DNA from: Sphingobium sufflavum
GTDB lineage: Bacteria; Pseudomonadota; Alphaproteobacteria; Sphingomonadales; Sphingomonadaceae
Direction: 5' to 3'
Assembly: GCF_021403115.1 (NCBI RefSeq)
Contig: NZ_JAJSSH010000002.1
Span: 62,001-126,000 of the forward strand
Length of the DNA stretch: 64,000 nucleotides
Part shown: positions 45,262 to 55,468 of the stretch, in pieces
Position numbering within the stretch: position 1 is the stretch's first letter
How the letters are laid out: each line of letters opens with the position of its first letter
Translations under genes and position numbers: made by a program
Notes under the pieces: model-generated
Databases searched by the model: none
What the model saw: the letters and a program-made list of their open reading frames with translations, nothing else
Told to the model about the DNA's origin: nothing

Positions 45262-46179
45262 ATGACAGCCGAACCGGATCTGACATCGCCGCCGCCACGG
45301 CGCGGCATCGGTACACGCATGATTTTGGGGCTGCTGATCCTTGCCTTCATCGGCGGGGCCATCCTCATGGCATGGCTGTCGCAGAACTGGCGTTCGATGA
45401 GCGGCCGCCTGCCCGTGGTCAGCGCGGCGTCGAACAGCGCCGATGTGCTGCAAAACGCCGCCGGCGGGGCGGAGGGCGGGACGGTGCCGCGCACCCTGCT
45501 GGCCGCGCCTGCGCTGGTCGATGCACAGGCCGCGCGCATCGCTGATCTGGAACAGCGCCTCTCCCGCATCTCCGTATCGGCGCAGGCCGCATCCTATAAC
45601 GCCAATCGGGCGGAGGCGCTGCTGACCGCCTTCGCCGCCCGCCGCGCGCTGGATGGCGGGCGACCGCTCGGCTATATCGAGGGGACGCTGCGCCTGCGTT
45701 TCGGCGACGCCCAGCCCAAGGCGGTGGCCACCATCGTCAACGCCGCGGCGGAGCCGGTGACGCTGGCCGACCTGCGCGTCGGCCTTCAGGATGTCGATCC
45801 CGTTGCGCGCGATCCGCGCCAGCGGGGAAGCTGGTGGCAGGGCTTTTGGCGTGAACTGGGCAGTATCGCCATCATCCGCAAGGCGGGCACGCCCTCACCG
45901 GAACCCGAACAGCGCCTGATGCGCGCGCGTCATGCGGTGGAAGTCGGCCAGATCGACGACGCCATCGCGGAGATGACGCCGCTTCTGCCCCGGCCGAGCG
46001 CCATTCGCTGGCTGGAGCAGGCCCGCCGTTATAATGAGGCGCACCGCGCGCTGGATGTGATCGAAGCAGCGGCGATACTGGAGCCGCGTTCGATGGTCGC
46101 CCCGGCCCCGGCCGCCGCCGCGGCGGAGGATGCGGACGCACCGGTGGCCAATGTCGCCACGCCGCAGGATGGGCGATAG
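45262..46179 (+). CDS. Alphaproteobacterial Mic60/mitofilin-like membrane protein
   Basis: The 305-residue protein has a short cytoplasmic N-terminus, one membrane helix (about residues 20-42: MILGLLILAFIGGAILMAWL), a periplasmic segment with a predicted coiled coil (about 90-130) and a C-terminal helical part (about 180-290) of the mitofilin type. In alphaproteobacteria, Mic60 homologues are typically encoded next to hemD, as here. Mic60 shapes membrane curvature (crista junctions in mitochondria; intracytoplasmic membranes in some bacteria). Position and topology support the call more than sequence does, because this family is divergent. Confidence 0.72.
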   Translation: MTAEPDLTSPPPRRGIGTRMILGLLILAFIGGAILMAWLSQNWRSMSGRLPVVSAASNSADVLQNAAGGAEGGTVPRTLLAAPALVDAQAARIADLEQRLSRISVSAQAASYNANRAEALLTAFAARRALDGGRPLGYIEGTLRLRFGDAQPKAVATIVNAAAEPVTLADLRVGLQDVDPVARDPRQRGSWWQGFWRELGSIAIIRKAGTPSPEPEQRLMRARHAVEVGQIDDAIAEMTPLLPRPSAIRWLEQARRYNEAHRALDVIEAAAILEPRSMVAPAPAAAAAEDADAPVANVATPQDGR

Positions 46180-46451
46180 CATAGTCTGTTCGGCCCGTGC
46201 TGGCTGATGTTGTCGCCCGTTCGTTCTCGATGCCCTTCCCCATCATCGCTGGGGTCGGCAACTGTCGCTGATCTTTCGGCCATCGGCTTCGTAAGACGTG
46301 ATCGGCTGAGGCACTTGCGATGGGATTGCATCGGCTCGAAACCTTCCTCGTCTTGCGATCTACCGCATTTTCCGAGTCAGCAGATGATTTCCTCTGCTTC
46401 GAAAAGGCTTTAGGGAAGCGGGCGCCGGGGGGCATTGTCGGGAGTTTATGC

Positions 46452-48533
46452 ATGCGTTCTTCGATCCTGCTTGCGATCCTTGCCTCCACTGCGCTCGGCG
46501 GATGCACGGCCGGCCTGTCTGGCGGATCCTTGGCCGACGCATCGTCAAATAGCGGATCGACGGCGGCGCCCGCTCTGGCGGCTGCTGGGTCCAAGCCCAC
46601 CTATGGTCAGTTCGGTTTCGATACGGCGGGCATGGACCCGGCCATTGCGCCGGGCGATGATTTCTATGGCTATGCCAATGGCGTCTGGGCGAAAACCACC
46701 GCCATCCCCGCCGACAAGTCCAACTATGGCCTGTTCGCCGTCCTCGACGACCTGTCCCGCACCCGCACCAAGGAGATATTGGACGCGGCGAAGGACGATC
46801 CCGCCAGCAAGGTCGGCAACGCCTATGTCGCCTATCTCGACCAGTCGGCGGTGGAGGCGCGGGGCCTCGCCCCCATCCGGCCCTGGCTGGACCAGATCAA
46901 GGCTGTCCGCAGCAAGGCGGACTATGCCATCCTCCTCGGCAAGGCGTCGCGCAACGGCATCGACACGCCCTTCGCCGGCTATGTCGGGCAGGATGACAAG
47001 GCGCCGGACACTTATATCTTCGGCCTGTACCAGTCGGGCATCGGGCTGCCCGACCGCGACTATTATCTGCTCGACACAGCCAAGATGAAGGCGGTGCGGA
47101 CCGCCTATGTGGCGCATCTGGTGCGGATGTTCACGCTGGCGGGGGAGCCGAACGCCGCCGTCCGCGCCGACGCGATACTGGCGCTGGAGAGCCGCATCGC
47201 ACAGGTCCACTGGACGCGCGAGGACAGCCGCGACGCGGACAAGGTCTATAACAAGATGACGCTGGCCGAATTGGGCAAACGCGCGCCCGGTTTCGACTTT
47301 GCCGCATGGCTGGGCGCGCAGGGGTTGGGGCAGGTGAAGGAACTGCTCGTCGCCCAGCCCAGCGCGATTGCGGGCGAGGCGCGGATCATCGCCGCCGCGC
47401 CGCTGGCCGTGCTCAAGGACATCGCGCTGATCCGCAGTCTCGGCGCATTTGCGGACGAACTGCCCGACGCCATCGCCAACGAGAATTTCGCCTTTTACGG
47501 CACCACCCTGTCCGGTACGCCGGAGCGCGAACCGCGCTGGAAGCGGGCGGTGGATTTCGTCAAGCACAGCCTGGGCGAGGAAGTGGGCAAGGCCTATGTC
47601 GCCCGCTATTTCCCGCCGGAGACGAAGGCGGCGGCGGACACGCTGGTCCGCAATGTCATCGCCGCCATGGGCCGCCGCATCGACGGGCTGGACTGGATGA
47701 GCGCGGAGGCGAAGCGGAAGGCGCACCAGAAACTGGCCGCCTTTACGCCCAAGATCGGCTATCCCGACCGGTGGCGCGATTATGGCGGGCTGGACATCCG
47801 CCGTGACGACCTGTTTGGCAATGCGCTGCGGTCGAACCAATATGACCATGACTATGCCGTGGGGAAGCTGGGCAAGCCCATCTATCGCTGGGAATGGGGC
47901 ATGACGCCGATGGAAATCAACGCCTATGCCAATTTCGGCATGGTGGAGATCGTCTTTCCGGCGGGCATATTGCAGCCGCCCTTCTTCGATCCCCATGCGG
48001 ACCCGGCGATCAATTATGGCGGCATCGGCGCGGTGATCGGCCATGAACTGAGCCATCATTTCGACGATCAGGGCGCCAAATATGACGCAACCGGCAAGCT
48101 GGTCCAATGGTGGACCGACGAGGATGTGCGCCGCTTCAAGACGCTGACCGACCGGCTGGTGAAACAATATGACGCCTATGAGGCTCTGCCCGGCGAGCAT
48201 GTGAAGGGGCAATTGACGCTGGGTGAGAATATCGCGGACCTGGCGGGCCTGACCGTCGCCTATGACGCCTATCAGGCGTCGCTGGGCGGCAAGCCTGCGC
48301 CGGTGATCGACGGTACGACCGGCGAGCAGCGTTTCTACCTGGGCTGGGCGCAGGTGTGGCGGCGCAATTTCCGGGAGGCGAACCTGCGCCAGCGGTTGCT
48401 GACCGATCCGCACTCGCCGTCGGAGCAACGGGTCGCGACGGTCCGCAACCTCGACCCGTGGTACAGCGGTTTCGCTATACAGCCTGGGGCGAAACTCTAT
48501 CTCGCGCCGCAGGACCGGGTGAAGATCTGGTAG
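46452..48533 (+). CDS. M13-family zinc metallopeptidase, lipoprotein
   Basis: Neprilysin-like M13 peptidases cleave oligopeptides. The 693-residue protein starts with a lipoprotein signal (SILLAILASTALGGC), so it probably sits in the periplasm or outer membrane. It has the M13 N-terminal domain (GDDFYGYANGVWAKTTAIPA) and the catalytic domain with HELSH (residues 531-535) and the third zinc ligand in ENIAD (Glu592, Asp596). All catalytic residues look intact. I chose ATG 46452, where the signal peptide begins. The 272-bp gap before it (46180-46451) holds no feature I can recognise. Confidence 0.93.
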   Translation: MRSSILLAILASTALGGCTAGLSGGSLADASSNSGSTAAPALAAAGSKPTYGQFGFDTAGMDPAIAPGDDFYGYANGVWAKTTAIPADKSNYGLFAVLDDLSRTRTKEILDAAKDDPASKVGNAYVAYLDQSAVEARGLAPIRPWLDQIKAVRSKADYAILLGKASRNGIDTPFAGYVGQDDKAPDTYIFGLYQSGIGLPDRDYYLLDTAKMKAVRTAYVAHLVRMFTLAGEPNAAVRADAILALESRIAQVHWTREDSRDADKVYNKMTLAELGKRAPGFDFAAWLGAQGLGQVKELLVAQPSAIAGEARIIAAAPLAVLKDIALIRSLGAFADELPDAIANENFAFYGTTLSGTPEREPRWKRAVDFVKHSLGEEVGKAYVARYFPPETKAAADTLVRNVIAAMGRRIDGLDWMSAEAKRKAHQKLAAFTPKIGYPDRWRDYGGLDIRRDDLFGNALRSNQYDHDYAVGKLGKPIYRWEWGMTPMEINAYANFGMVEIVFPAGILQPPFFDPHADPAINYGGIGAVIGHELSHHFDDQGAKYDATGKLVQWWTDEDVRRFKTLTDRLVKQYDAYEALPGEHVKGQLTLGENIADLAGLTVAYDAYQASLGGKPAPVIDGTTGEQRFYLGWAQVWRRNFREANLRQRLLTDPHSPSEQRVATVRNLDPWYSGFAIQPGAKLYLAPQDRVKIW

Positions 48534-48618
48534 TCAGACACATACTGTCACGCTTGCGAAATTAAGCGGATATAAAGGGCCAGGGCTTATACCGCAGGGG
48601 TATCAGCAGGGGTTGCCA

Positions 48619-50676
48619 GTGACGTCGAGCGGACCAGAAGCGCGCAGCGGCGGCCGTGTCCGTGAGATCGACGCCCTGCGCGGCATCGGTGCGCTGATCA
48701 TCATCCTGTTCCATTACACCAGCCGCTTTCCGGACATGTTTCCCGGCGCGGCCCATGTCGGGCTGAACATCGACGCGGGCTATGACGGGGTGGTGGTGTT
48801 CTTCGCCCTGTCCGGCTTTGCGCTGCAATTTTCCATCCGCCGCCTGAACCATGTCGGCGATTTCGCCTTTGGCCGTTTCGCGCGCCTGTTCCCCGCCTAT
48901 TGGGCAGCGATGGCGGTCACGCTGGCGGTGCAGGCGCTGGCGCCTATCCCCCGTTTCGCGCTGCCCACGATCGACATGCTGGTCAACCCGACGATGTTGC
49001 AGGGGTTCGCGCATCTGGAGTCGATCGACGGCGCATACTGGACGCTGGCGGTGGAACTGGCCTTCTACGCCTGCATGGCGGTGGTGTGGCGGTTGGGGCG
49101 GCTGGCGCGGCTGGAGCGGGTGCTGGCGGGCTGGATCGCGCTGGCGCTCCTGATGCACTCTTGGCACGGCTTTCCAGAACCGGTCGCGCAACTGTTGGTG
49201 CTGCGCCACATCCCCTTCTTCGCCATCGGGCTGGTCAGCTATCGCGTCCATGACGGGGCGCGGACATGGGCGCAACAGGTGCCGATCCTCGCTATGGTCT
49301 TCTTTTGCGTCGCGCTGGTCGAACAGGGGCAGGTGCTGGTGATCTGCGCGCTGACGCTCGCCTTCTTCGTCGCGATGACGGACGGCAGGCTGGGCTTCGT
49401 CTGCAACCGGCCCCTGCTGTGGGTCGGCGCGATCAGCTATCCGCTCTATCTGGTCCACCAGCATGTGGGCATGACGGTGATGGCCAAGGCGAGCGACGCC
49501 GGGGTCGATCCCTGGATCGCGCTGGTCGCCGCCATCATGCTGGCGCTTGGACTGGGCTTTGCGATCCATCGCTGGATCGAGCGGCCCGCCGGGGACTGGC
49601 TGCTGCGGCGCTGGAACGCCGTCCGGGTGGAGGCGCATCGCCCACCGCCGGGTGTCTCACGCCGTCGACGCCTCGACGAACTGGATGCGCTGCGCGGCGT
49701 CGGGGCGATACTGGTGCTGAACTATCATTATTCGTCCCGCTACCCGGAGCTGTTTCCGGGCCGGCCCCATGTCCCCTTTCACCTGTTCAGCGGCAATTAT
49801 CGGGTGATGCTGTTCTTTGCGATTTCCGGTTTCGCGATTTTTTTCACGATGAAGCATCTGAAGCGGGCGTCGGATTTCGTGGTCAACCGGATGGCACGGT
49901 TGTTGCCGGTCTATTGGGTCGCGCTGACCCTGACGCTGACCGCCGAATATCTGGGCAACGCACCGCAGTTGCAGATACCGTTCAGCGCGGCGGTGGTGAA
50001 CCTCAGCATGCTACAGGCCTATTTCTATGTGCCCGCCATCGACGGGGCCTATTGGACGCTGGCGTTCGAGATCGGCTTTTATGTGTGCATACTGGGCCTG
50101 TGGGGGCTGGGTCTGCTAAGGCGGATCGAACCAGCCTTGCTCGGCTGGCTCTTCTGCAAATGGGTGATGTTCTACTGGGCGGGGATGCCGACGCGGCTGG
50201 CCGAACTGATGGTGCTGAACTGGATACCCTTCTTCGGCATCGGCCTGCTGAGTTATCGCGTGTGGGCGGGTGAGCGGACATGGCGTGACCAGATCCCCTA
50301 TGTCCTCGCCATCCTGTTCACCGCCGCGCAGACATGCCCACCCGAACAGTTACTCGCCGCCATTGCCATCACCGGCGGTTTCATGGCGATGGTGGAGGGG
50401 CGGCTGGGCTGGCTGTGCGCGCGGCCGCTGCTGTGGCTCGGCGGGATCAGCTATTCCCTCTATCTGGTCCACCAGAATATCGGCTTTGTCGTGATGCTGA
50501 ACAGCGACCGGCTCGGCCTCCATCCGGCGGTGGGCTATGGGCTGGCGACCGCGACGGCGGTGCTGCTCGGCGCGCTCCTCAACCGCACGGTGGAGCGGCC
50601 CGTGGGGGCGTGGATCATGCGGCGTTGGGCGGCGCGCGGGGAGAGGGTGTTGCAGGGGGCGACAGGGCGGGCCTGA
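48619..50676 (+). CDS. Double acyltransferase-3 membrane protein (two OafA-like domains in one chain)
   Basis: Acyltransferase-3 proteins acetylate or acylate sugars at the cell surface. They are normally about 350-400 residues with about ten membrane helices. This 685-residue protein contains two complete copies. The first begins REIDALRGIGALIIILFHY (about residue 15) and the second LDELDALRGVGAILVLNYHY (about residue 353). Each has its own FF-AxSGFA motif, the A-RLxPxYW motif and the Y-LxLVHQ end (LYLVHQHVG and LYLVHQNIG). The similarity points to an internal tandem duplication. GTG 48619 is chosen because AGGGG lies 6 nt upstream; a TTG at 48613 is also in frame. Confidence 0.88.
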   Translation: MTSSGPEARSGGRVREIDALRGIGALIIILFHYTSRFPDMFPGAAHVGLNIDAGYDGVVVFFALSGFALQFSIRRLNHVGDFAFGRFARLFPAYWAAMAVTLAVQALAPIPRFALPTIDMLVNPTMLQGFAHLESIDGAYWTLAVELAFYACMAVVWRLGRLARLERVLAGWIALALLMHSWHGFPEPVAQLLVLRHIPFFAIGLVSYRVHDGARTWAQQVPILAMVFFCVALVEQGQVLVICALTLAFFVAMTDGRLGFVCNRPLLWVGAISYPLYLVHQHVGMTVMAKASDAGVDPWIALVAAIMLALGLGFAIHRWIERPAGDWLLRRWNAVRVEAHRPPPGVSRRRRLDELDALRGVGAILVLNYHYSSRYPELFPGRPHVPFHLFSGNYRVMLFFAISGFAIFFTMKHLKRASDFVVNRMARLLPVYWVALTLTLTAEYLGNAPQLQIPFSAAVVNLSMLQAYFYVPAIDGAYWTLAFEIGFYVCILGLWGLGLLRRIEPALLGWLFCKWVMFYWAGMPTRLAELMVLNWIPFFGIGLLSYRVWAGERTWRDQIPYVLAILFTAAQTCPPEQLLAAIAITGGFMAMVEGRLGWLCARPLLWLGGISYSLYLVHQNIGFVVMLNSDRLGLHPAVGYGLATATAVLLGALLNRTVERPVGAWIMRRWAARGERVLQGATGRA

Positions 50677-50715
50677 CCGAATTTCCCGCCGCCCGGCGCG
50701 TCTGTCGCCGTTCGA

Positions 50716-53700
50716 TTATGCCCCGCCCTTGTCCCCGATGATCTCCCGGATGCGGGTGGCCAGAACCTCCATCGCAAAGGGCTTGGTAATCATGGCCATT
50801 CCCGGCTCCAGAAAGCCCGACGCCAGCGCCGCATTTTCGGCATAGCCGGTCATGAACAGCACCTTGAGGTCCGGCCGACCGATGCGCGCGCCATCGGCGA
50901 CCTGGCGGCCGTTCAGTCCCGGCAGGCCGATGTCGGTGACGAGCAGGTCGATCCGCTGATCGGAGCGCAATATCTCCAGTCCCTTGACGCCGTCCGCAGC
51001 CTCTATGGCGCGATAGCCCAGTTCGCCCAGCACCTCCACGATCAGGCCGCGCACGACCGCTTCATCCTCCACGACCAGCACGGTTTCGCCTGCCTCTGAC
51101 CCCGGCGCCTCCGCCAGCGTAGGCAGCGCCTCATGCGGTTCGTCCGCGCCGCGAAAACGGGGGAGGTAGAGCTTGATCGTCGTGCCCTTGCCCGCCTCGC
51201 TATAGATACGGGCATAGCCCTCCGACTGGCGGGTGAAGCCATAGATCATCGACAGGCCCAGCCCGGTGCCCTGTCCGGTCGGCTTGGTGGTGAAAAAGGG
51301 TTCGAAGGCGCGCTCGATCACATCCTTGTCCATGCCGACGCCGGTGTCGGTGACGCAGATGCAGATATATTGGCCCGGTTTCACCTCGCGCTGGCGGGCG
51401 GCATAGGCGCTGTCGAGATGGGCGTTGCACGTCTCGATGATGAGCTTGCCCCCCTCCGGCATCGCATCGCGCGCGTTGATCGCCAGGTTGAGGATGGCGC
51501 TCTCTAACTGGTTGGGGTCGCATTTGGTCAGCCACAGCCCGCCCGCCGTGACCAGTTCAAGCTGGACGGTCTCGCCCAATGTCCGGCGCAGCATATCCTC
51601 CATGGAGGATATGAGAGGATTGGCGCGGACGGGGCGGGGGTCGAGCGGCTGTCGGCGGGAGAAGGCCAAGAGCCGGTGGGTCAGCGCCGCCGCCCGCATC
51701 GCGGAGCTTTTAGCGCCGCTCAGCCAGCGGGGCAGATCCTCCTGACGGCCCTGCGCCAGCCGTCCTTCCATGATCTCCAGGCTGCCGGTGATCCCTTGCA
51801 GCAGATTGTTGAAGTCGTGCGCGATGCCGCCGGTCAGTTGGCCGACCGCCTCCATCTTCTGGCTCTGGCGCAGTGCATCCTCTGTCTCGCGCTGTTCGGT
51901 GATGTCGCGCCCCACGCCATGGATGCGGTCGCCATCGGGCACGGCGGTCCAGTCGAGCAGGCGATAGCTGTCGTCTTTGCAGCGATAGCGATTCTCGAAA
52001 TGCAGAGTGGTGATGCCGGTCGAGATTTTCGCCACTTCGGCGGCGGTGCTGGCGAGGTCATCGGGGTGGATGAAGTCGGTGAGCAGTCTGCCCACCATGT
52101 CCTCCTCCTCCCACCCCAGCATGGTCTGGGCGGACGGGTTGATGGCGGTGATCCGCCCCTCATAATCGCACACCAGCAACAGATCCTGGCTGATGGTCCA
52201 GAGGCGGTTGCGGTCGGCGGTAGTGGTCGCCTCCTGCAATTTCTGCTCGTGAATATCGGTGTTCGTGCCGATCCACGAGCGGATCATCCCGGACGAATCG
52301 GTCAGGGGAACCGCGCGTGAGAGAAACCAGCGATACTCCCCCTCGGCGTTGCGGAGGCGAAATTCGGTCTGGTAGGTGGTGCCGGACTCCAGCGCCGCGG
52401 TCCATCGCGGGATCGCCGTCTCCAGATCGTCGGGATGCACGATCTGCGCCCAGCCAGCGCCGTCGAGGGCGCCCTGCGGCAGGCCGCAATAGCTGTAGAC
52501 CTGATCGTTGAACCAGTCGAGTTGCCCGTCCGTCCTGCCGGTCCAGACCTGATTGGGCATGAACTGGGCGAGGGCGCTGAACCCCGCCTCGCTCTTCTCC
52601 AGCGCAAGCTGGATGCGCCGCCGCTCCGTCGTGTCCTGCACCGCGCCGACCAGACGGACAGGCTTGCCGGTCTCGTCCCGCTCATATTCGCCCTTGCGCG
52701 CGATGATCCGTTCCTCGCCCGTGTCGGCGCGCCGGATGCGATATTCCACGTCCAGCAGTGCGGCCCCACTGCGCCGCCGTTCATCGTTGGAGACGATCGC
52801 GGCATCAGAGGGCAGGATCAGGGCTTCGACGATGTGGGCGGGCAGAAATTCCTGCGGCTCCAACCCGAAGATGCGGCAGAATTCCGGCGTGCAACTGATG
52901 ATGTTGGTGCCGATGTCGATTGAGAACAGGCCGACCGCTCCCGCCTGCTGCGACCGGCGGAGTTGCGCCTCGCGGTCGCGCAGATCCTGTTCCGTGCCGA
53001 CCCGTTCGACATGCGCCCAACTGCGCTGCGTCACTTCGCGGATGACCGAAAGGTCATAGTCGCTCCAACGGCGTGGCGCGCTGTCATGAATCGCCATCAG
53101 GGCGGTGAGGCGCCCCTCCTTGACCAGCGGCATACAGATAGTGGCGGCGATGCCCATGGCCTGGAAGGTCGCGGCTTCCTCCGGCGCCAGTTCGACCAGA
53201 TTGTCATGGACGATCAGCGGACGGCCCGCGCCCAGCTCCTGCACGGCCCGCTTACCGAAATCCGCCAGGCAATAATGGCCGAGAATGGAGGGAGCGGCGG
53301 GGTCATGCCAATTGCCGCGAATGGTGAAGCCATCCTGATCCGCGTCCATGTCGGCATAGGCGCAGTTCGACAGGCCCAGATGCTCGCCGGTCATGCGGGT
53401 GGTGATGGCCAGTATCTCGTCGGCGTCACGGCTTTCCGCCACGGCGCGGCCCAGCGTGTCGAGGAAGCGCAGGCGGGATTCGCTGTCCTCCAGCGCGGCG
53501 CGGGTGCGTTCCGCCTCGGTCGTTTCCACCACGATGGCGATGACGCCGGCGGGATGGCCATCCTCGCCCAGCACCGGGGAATAATCCAGGTCCATCCACA
53601 CTTTTTCGGGGCGGCCATCGCGATTGAGGAAGAGGGCGTGATTCTTGTACTGGAGGGTCTGCCCGGCCAGCCCGACCCGCATCACATTGTCATTGAACTC

Positions 53701-54003
53701 GGCGATCTCGTCCCAGCCGTCCCGGACCTTTGACCCCAGCAGGGTGGAATCGCGCCCACCGGCAAAATCGGAATAGGCGTCATTATAGATCATCACGCCG
53801 TCGCTGTTCCACAACAGGACCATGGGCACGTCGCTGCGCAGCATCAGGGAGACGGTGCTGCGCAGGCTTTGCGGCCACTGGTCCAGCGGCCCGATGGAGG
53901 TCGCTGTCCAGTCGAACCGCGCGATGCGGTCGCCCATTTCACCGCCCCCGGTCAGGAACGCGCCGATTACAGGCAAAATCTTGTTTTCCGACGCCATCGC
54001 CAC
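50716..54003 (-). CDS. Cytosolic multi-PAS/GAF hybrid histidine kinase with receiver domain
   Basis: The 1095-residue protein has no membrane segment. In order: an N-terminal PAS-like domain (about residues 25-160), a GAF domain (about 185-325), three to four PAS/PAC domains (about 335-705), HisKA with [11 protein letters not shown] (phosphoacceptor His729), HATPase_c (NAx[19 protein letters not shown]), and a C-terminal receiver with Asp1024 in [10 protein letters not shown]. The ligand is unknown, and no separate response-regulator gene lies next to it. A perfect EcfG-type promoter is found about 80-104 bp upstream on the same strand. ATG 53997 is an alternative start. Confidence 0.92.
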   Translation of the reverse strand: MAMASENKILPVIGAFLTGGGEMGDRIARFDWTATSIGPLDQWPQSLRSTVSLMLRSDVPMVLLWNSDGVMIYNDAYSDFAGGRDSTLLGSKVRDGWDEIAEFNDNVMRVGLAGQTLQYKNHALFLNRDGRPEKVWMDLDYSPVLGEDGHPAGVIAIVVETTEAERTRAALEDSESRLRFLDTLGRAVAESRDADEILAITTRMTGEHLGLSNCAYADMDADQDGFTIRGNWHDPAAPSILGHYCLADFGKRAVQELGAGRPLIVHDNLVELAPEEAATFQAMGIAATICMPLVKEGRLTALMAIHDSAPRRWSDYDLSVIREVTQRSWAHVERVGTEQDLRDREAQLRRSQQAGAVGLFSIDIGTNIISCTPEFCRIFGLEPQEFLPAHIVEALILPSDAAIVSNDERRRSGAALLDVEYRIRRADTGEERIIARKGEYERDETGKPVRLVGAVQDTTERRRIQLALEKSEAGFSALAQFMPNQVWTGRTDGQLDWFNDQVYSYCGLPQGALDGAGWAQIVHPDDLETAIPRWTAALESGTTYQTEFRLRNAEGEYRWFLSRAVPLTDSSGMIRSWIGTNTDIHEQKLQEATTTADRNRLWTISQDLLLVCDYEGRITAINPSAQTMLGWEEEDMVGRLLTDFIHPDDLASTAAEVAKISTGITTLHFENRYRCKDDSYRLLDWTAVPDGDRIHGVGRDITEQRETEDALRQSQKMEAVGQLTGGIAHDFNNLLQGITGSLEIMEGRLAQGRQEDLPRWLSGAKSSAMRAAALTHRLLAFSRRQPLDPRPVRANPLISSMEDMLRRTLGETVQLELVTAGGLWLTKCDPNQLESAILNLAINARDAMPEGGKLIIETCNAHLDSAYAARQREVKPGQYICICVTDTGVGMDKDVIERAFEPFFTTKPTGQGTGLGLSMIYGFTRQSEGYARIYSEAGKGTTIKLYLPRFRGADEPHEALPTLAEAPGSEAGETVLVVEDEAVVRGLIVEVLGELGYRAIEAADGVKGLEILRSDQRIDLLVTDIGLPGLNGRQVADGARIGRPDLKVLFMTGYAENAALASGFLEPGMAMITKPFAMEVLATRIREIIGDKGGA

Positions 54004-54082
54004 TGCTCACTCACCCGCCAAAGTCCGTTGCCCCATGGTTGTTGCGACAGACGTCCAATGCCCCCATTTCGACGGAAAAGAT

Positions 54083-54107
54083 AACGCGGCAAGTGGGTAC
54101 GCGTTCC
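54083..54107 (-). promoter_or_regulatory. EcfG-type promoter of the hybrid histidine kinase, GGAAC-N16-CGTT
   Basis: On the minus strand, GGAAC (54107-54103) and CGTT (54086-54083) are separated by exactly 16 nt, matching the EcfG consensus in full. Transcription would start near 54076, giving a leader of about 73 nt before the kinase ATG at 54003. The adjacent 246-bp gap (54004-54249) also has to drive the Nudix-DUF47 gene on the other strand; I see no clear promoter for that one. Confidence 0.65.
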
Positions 54108-54249
54108 GGTCCGTCCCCGGCCGCCATGCCGAAAAACCCGGTCCCGGAGTGGGACAGGCGATGGGTGGCCGTTCGTCGCCCGCCGTGCCGCCTGTTGCTT
54201 CAATGTATCGTGCCGTTTCCGTCGTGGCGCTCCCCGCGCGCTTTGGGCT

Positions 54250-55440
54250 ATGGCGGATCGGAAAAATGAATTAAGCGCGCCGCTTCGATTTCAGCGGCAG
54301 GGAGAGTTTGCCATTCGCCAGATCGCAGCCTTGCCCTACCGCACCGATACCGCTGCGGGTGACACGCCGGTCCACATCCTGCTGGTCACGTCGCGGGAAT
54401 CGCGGCGTTGGGTGATCCCCAAGGGCAATCCGCAGTCCGGCATGGCCCCGCATGTCGCCGCCGCGCAGGAGGCGGAGGAAGAGGCGGGCGTGTGCGGCCC
54501 CATCTGCCCGACGCCGCTCGGCTCCTATCGCTATCGCAAGCGCAAGGGCAATGGCGCGTCGCTGATGCTGGACGTGGATGTCTATCCGCTGGCGGTGACG
54601 CGGGAATATCCGCAGTGGAAGGAAGACAAGGAGCGAGAACGGCGCTGGTTCAGCCTTGCTGAGGCGGCTAACGCGGTCGAGGAGGAGGATCTGCGCTACC
54701 TCATCCGGTCCTTCGGGGCGAGCGGCTTCACCAAGGCGGCGCAGCGTAGCGGCGTCCTGACCGCCGTGGCGCAGAAAACAGGGGTTGGCATAATGTTCGG
54801 TTGGTTTCAGCGGCTGTTGCCCAAGAGCGGCAATTTCTTCGACCTGTTCGAGGCTCATGCGGTGAGCGTCATGGCGGCGGCGGACGCGATGGCGCGCCTG
54901 TTCGACGGCGGCGTCGCGCGCAAAGATCATATCCGCGAAGTGCATGAGCGCGAACAGGACGCCGACGAGGTGACGCATGAGGTGCTCCAGACTGTCCGCA
55001 AGACCTTCCTGACCCCCTTCGACCGCAGCGCGATTACCAGCCTGATCGGATCGCTGGACGACAGCATCGACGAGATGCAGGCGGCGGTGCAGGCCATCGA
55101 CCTGTATGAGGTCACGAGCTTCGAGCCGGAAATGCGGGACATGGCCGCAATCATCGTGGACGCCGCGCGCATCACCGCAGAGGCGATGCCGCTGCTGCGC
55201 GACATTGCGCGCAACGGCGGACGCCTCCACGAACTGACCGAGCGACTGGTGCGCATGGAAGGCCATGCCGACGAGATTCACGCGGCGGGCCTCAAGAAGG
55301 CGTTCAAGGCGACCGAGGGCGCGCCCGACACGCTGAAGTTCATCGTCGACCGCGAAATCTACAAGCATCTGGAGCGTATCGTCGATGCGTTCGAGGATGT
55401 GGCCAACGAGATTGACGGCATCGTCATCGACCATGCGTGA
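54250..55440 (+). CDS. Nudix hydrolase fused to a DUF47/PhoU-like Pit accessory domain
   Basis: The 396-residue protein joins two families. Residues about 20-165 are a Nudix domain of the diphosphoinositol-polyphosphate-phosphohydrolase-like alphaproteobacterial type: RWVIPKGNPQSG, then QEAEEEAGV (Nudix box at 59-81), with Met and Gln at two usual Glu and Arg positions. Residues 182-396 form a complete DUF47 domain, beginning MFGWFQRLLPKSGNFFDLFE, a family usually encoded separately just before pit. The frame is continuous with no stop. ATG 54793 (Met182) has CAGGGG 8 nt upstream, so a separate DUF47 protein may also be made. The pit gene follows after 28 bp. Confidence 0.87.
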   Translation: MADRKNELSAPLRFQRQGEFAIRQIAALPYRTDTAAGDTPVHILLVTSRESRRWVIPKGNPQSGMAPHVAAAQEAEEEAGVCGPICPTPLGSYRYRKRKGNGASLMLDVDVYPLAVTREYPQWKEDKERERRWFSLAEAANAVEEEDLRYLIRSFGASGFTKAAQRSGVLTAVAQKTGVGIMFGWFQRLLPKSGNFFDLFEAHAVSVMAAADAMARLFDGGVARKDHIREVHEREQDADEVTHEVLQTVRKTFLTPFDRSAITSLIGSLDDSIDEMQAAVQAIDLYEVTSFEPEMRDMAAIIVDAARITAEAMPLLRDIARNGGRLHELTERLVRMEGHADEIHAAGLKKAFKATEGAPDTLKFIVDREIYKHLERIVDAFEDVANEIDGIVIDHA

Positions 55441-55468
55441 TCCCTGCGCCTGACGGACTTCAACAGAC

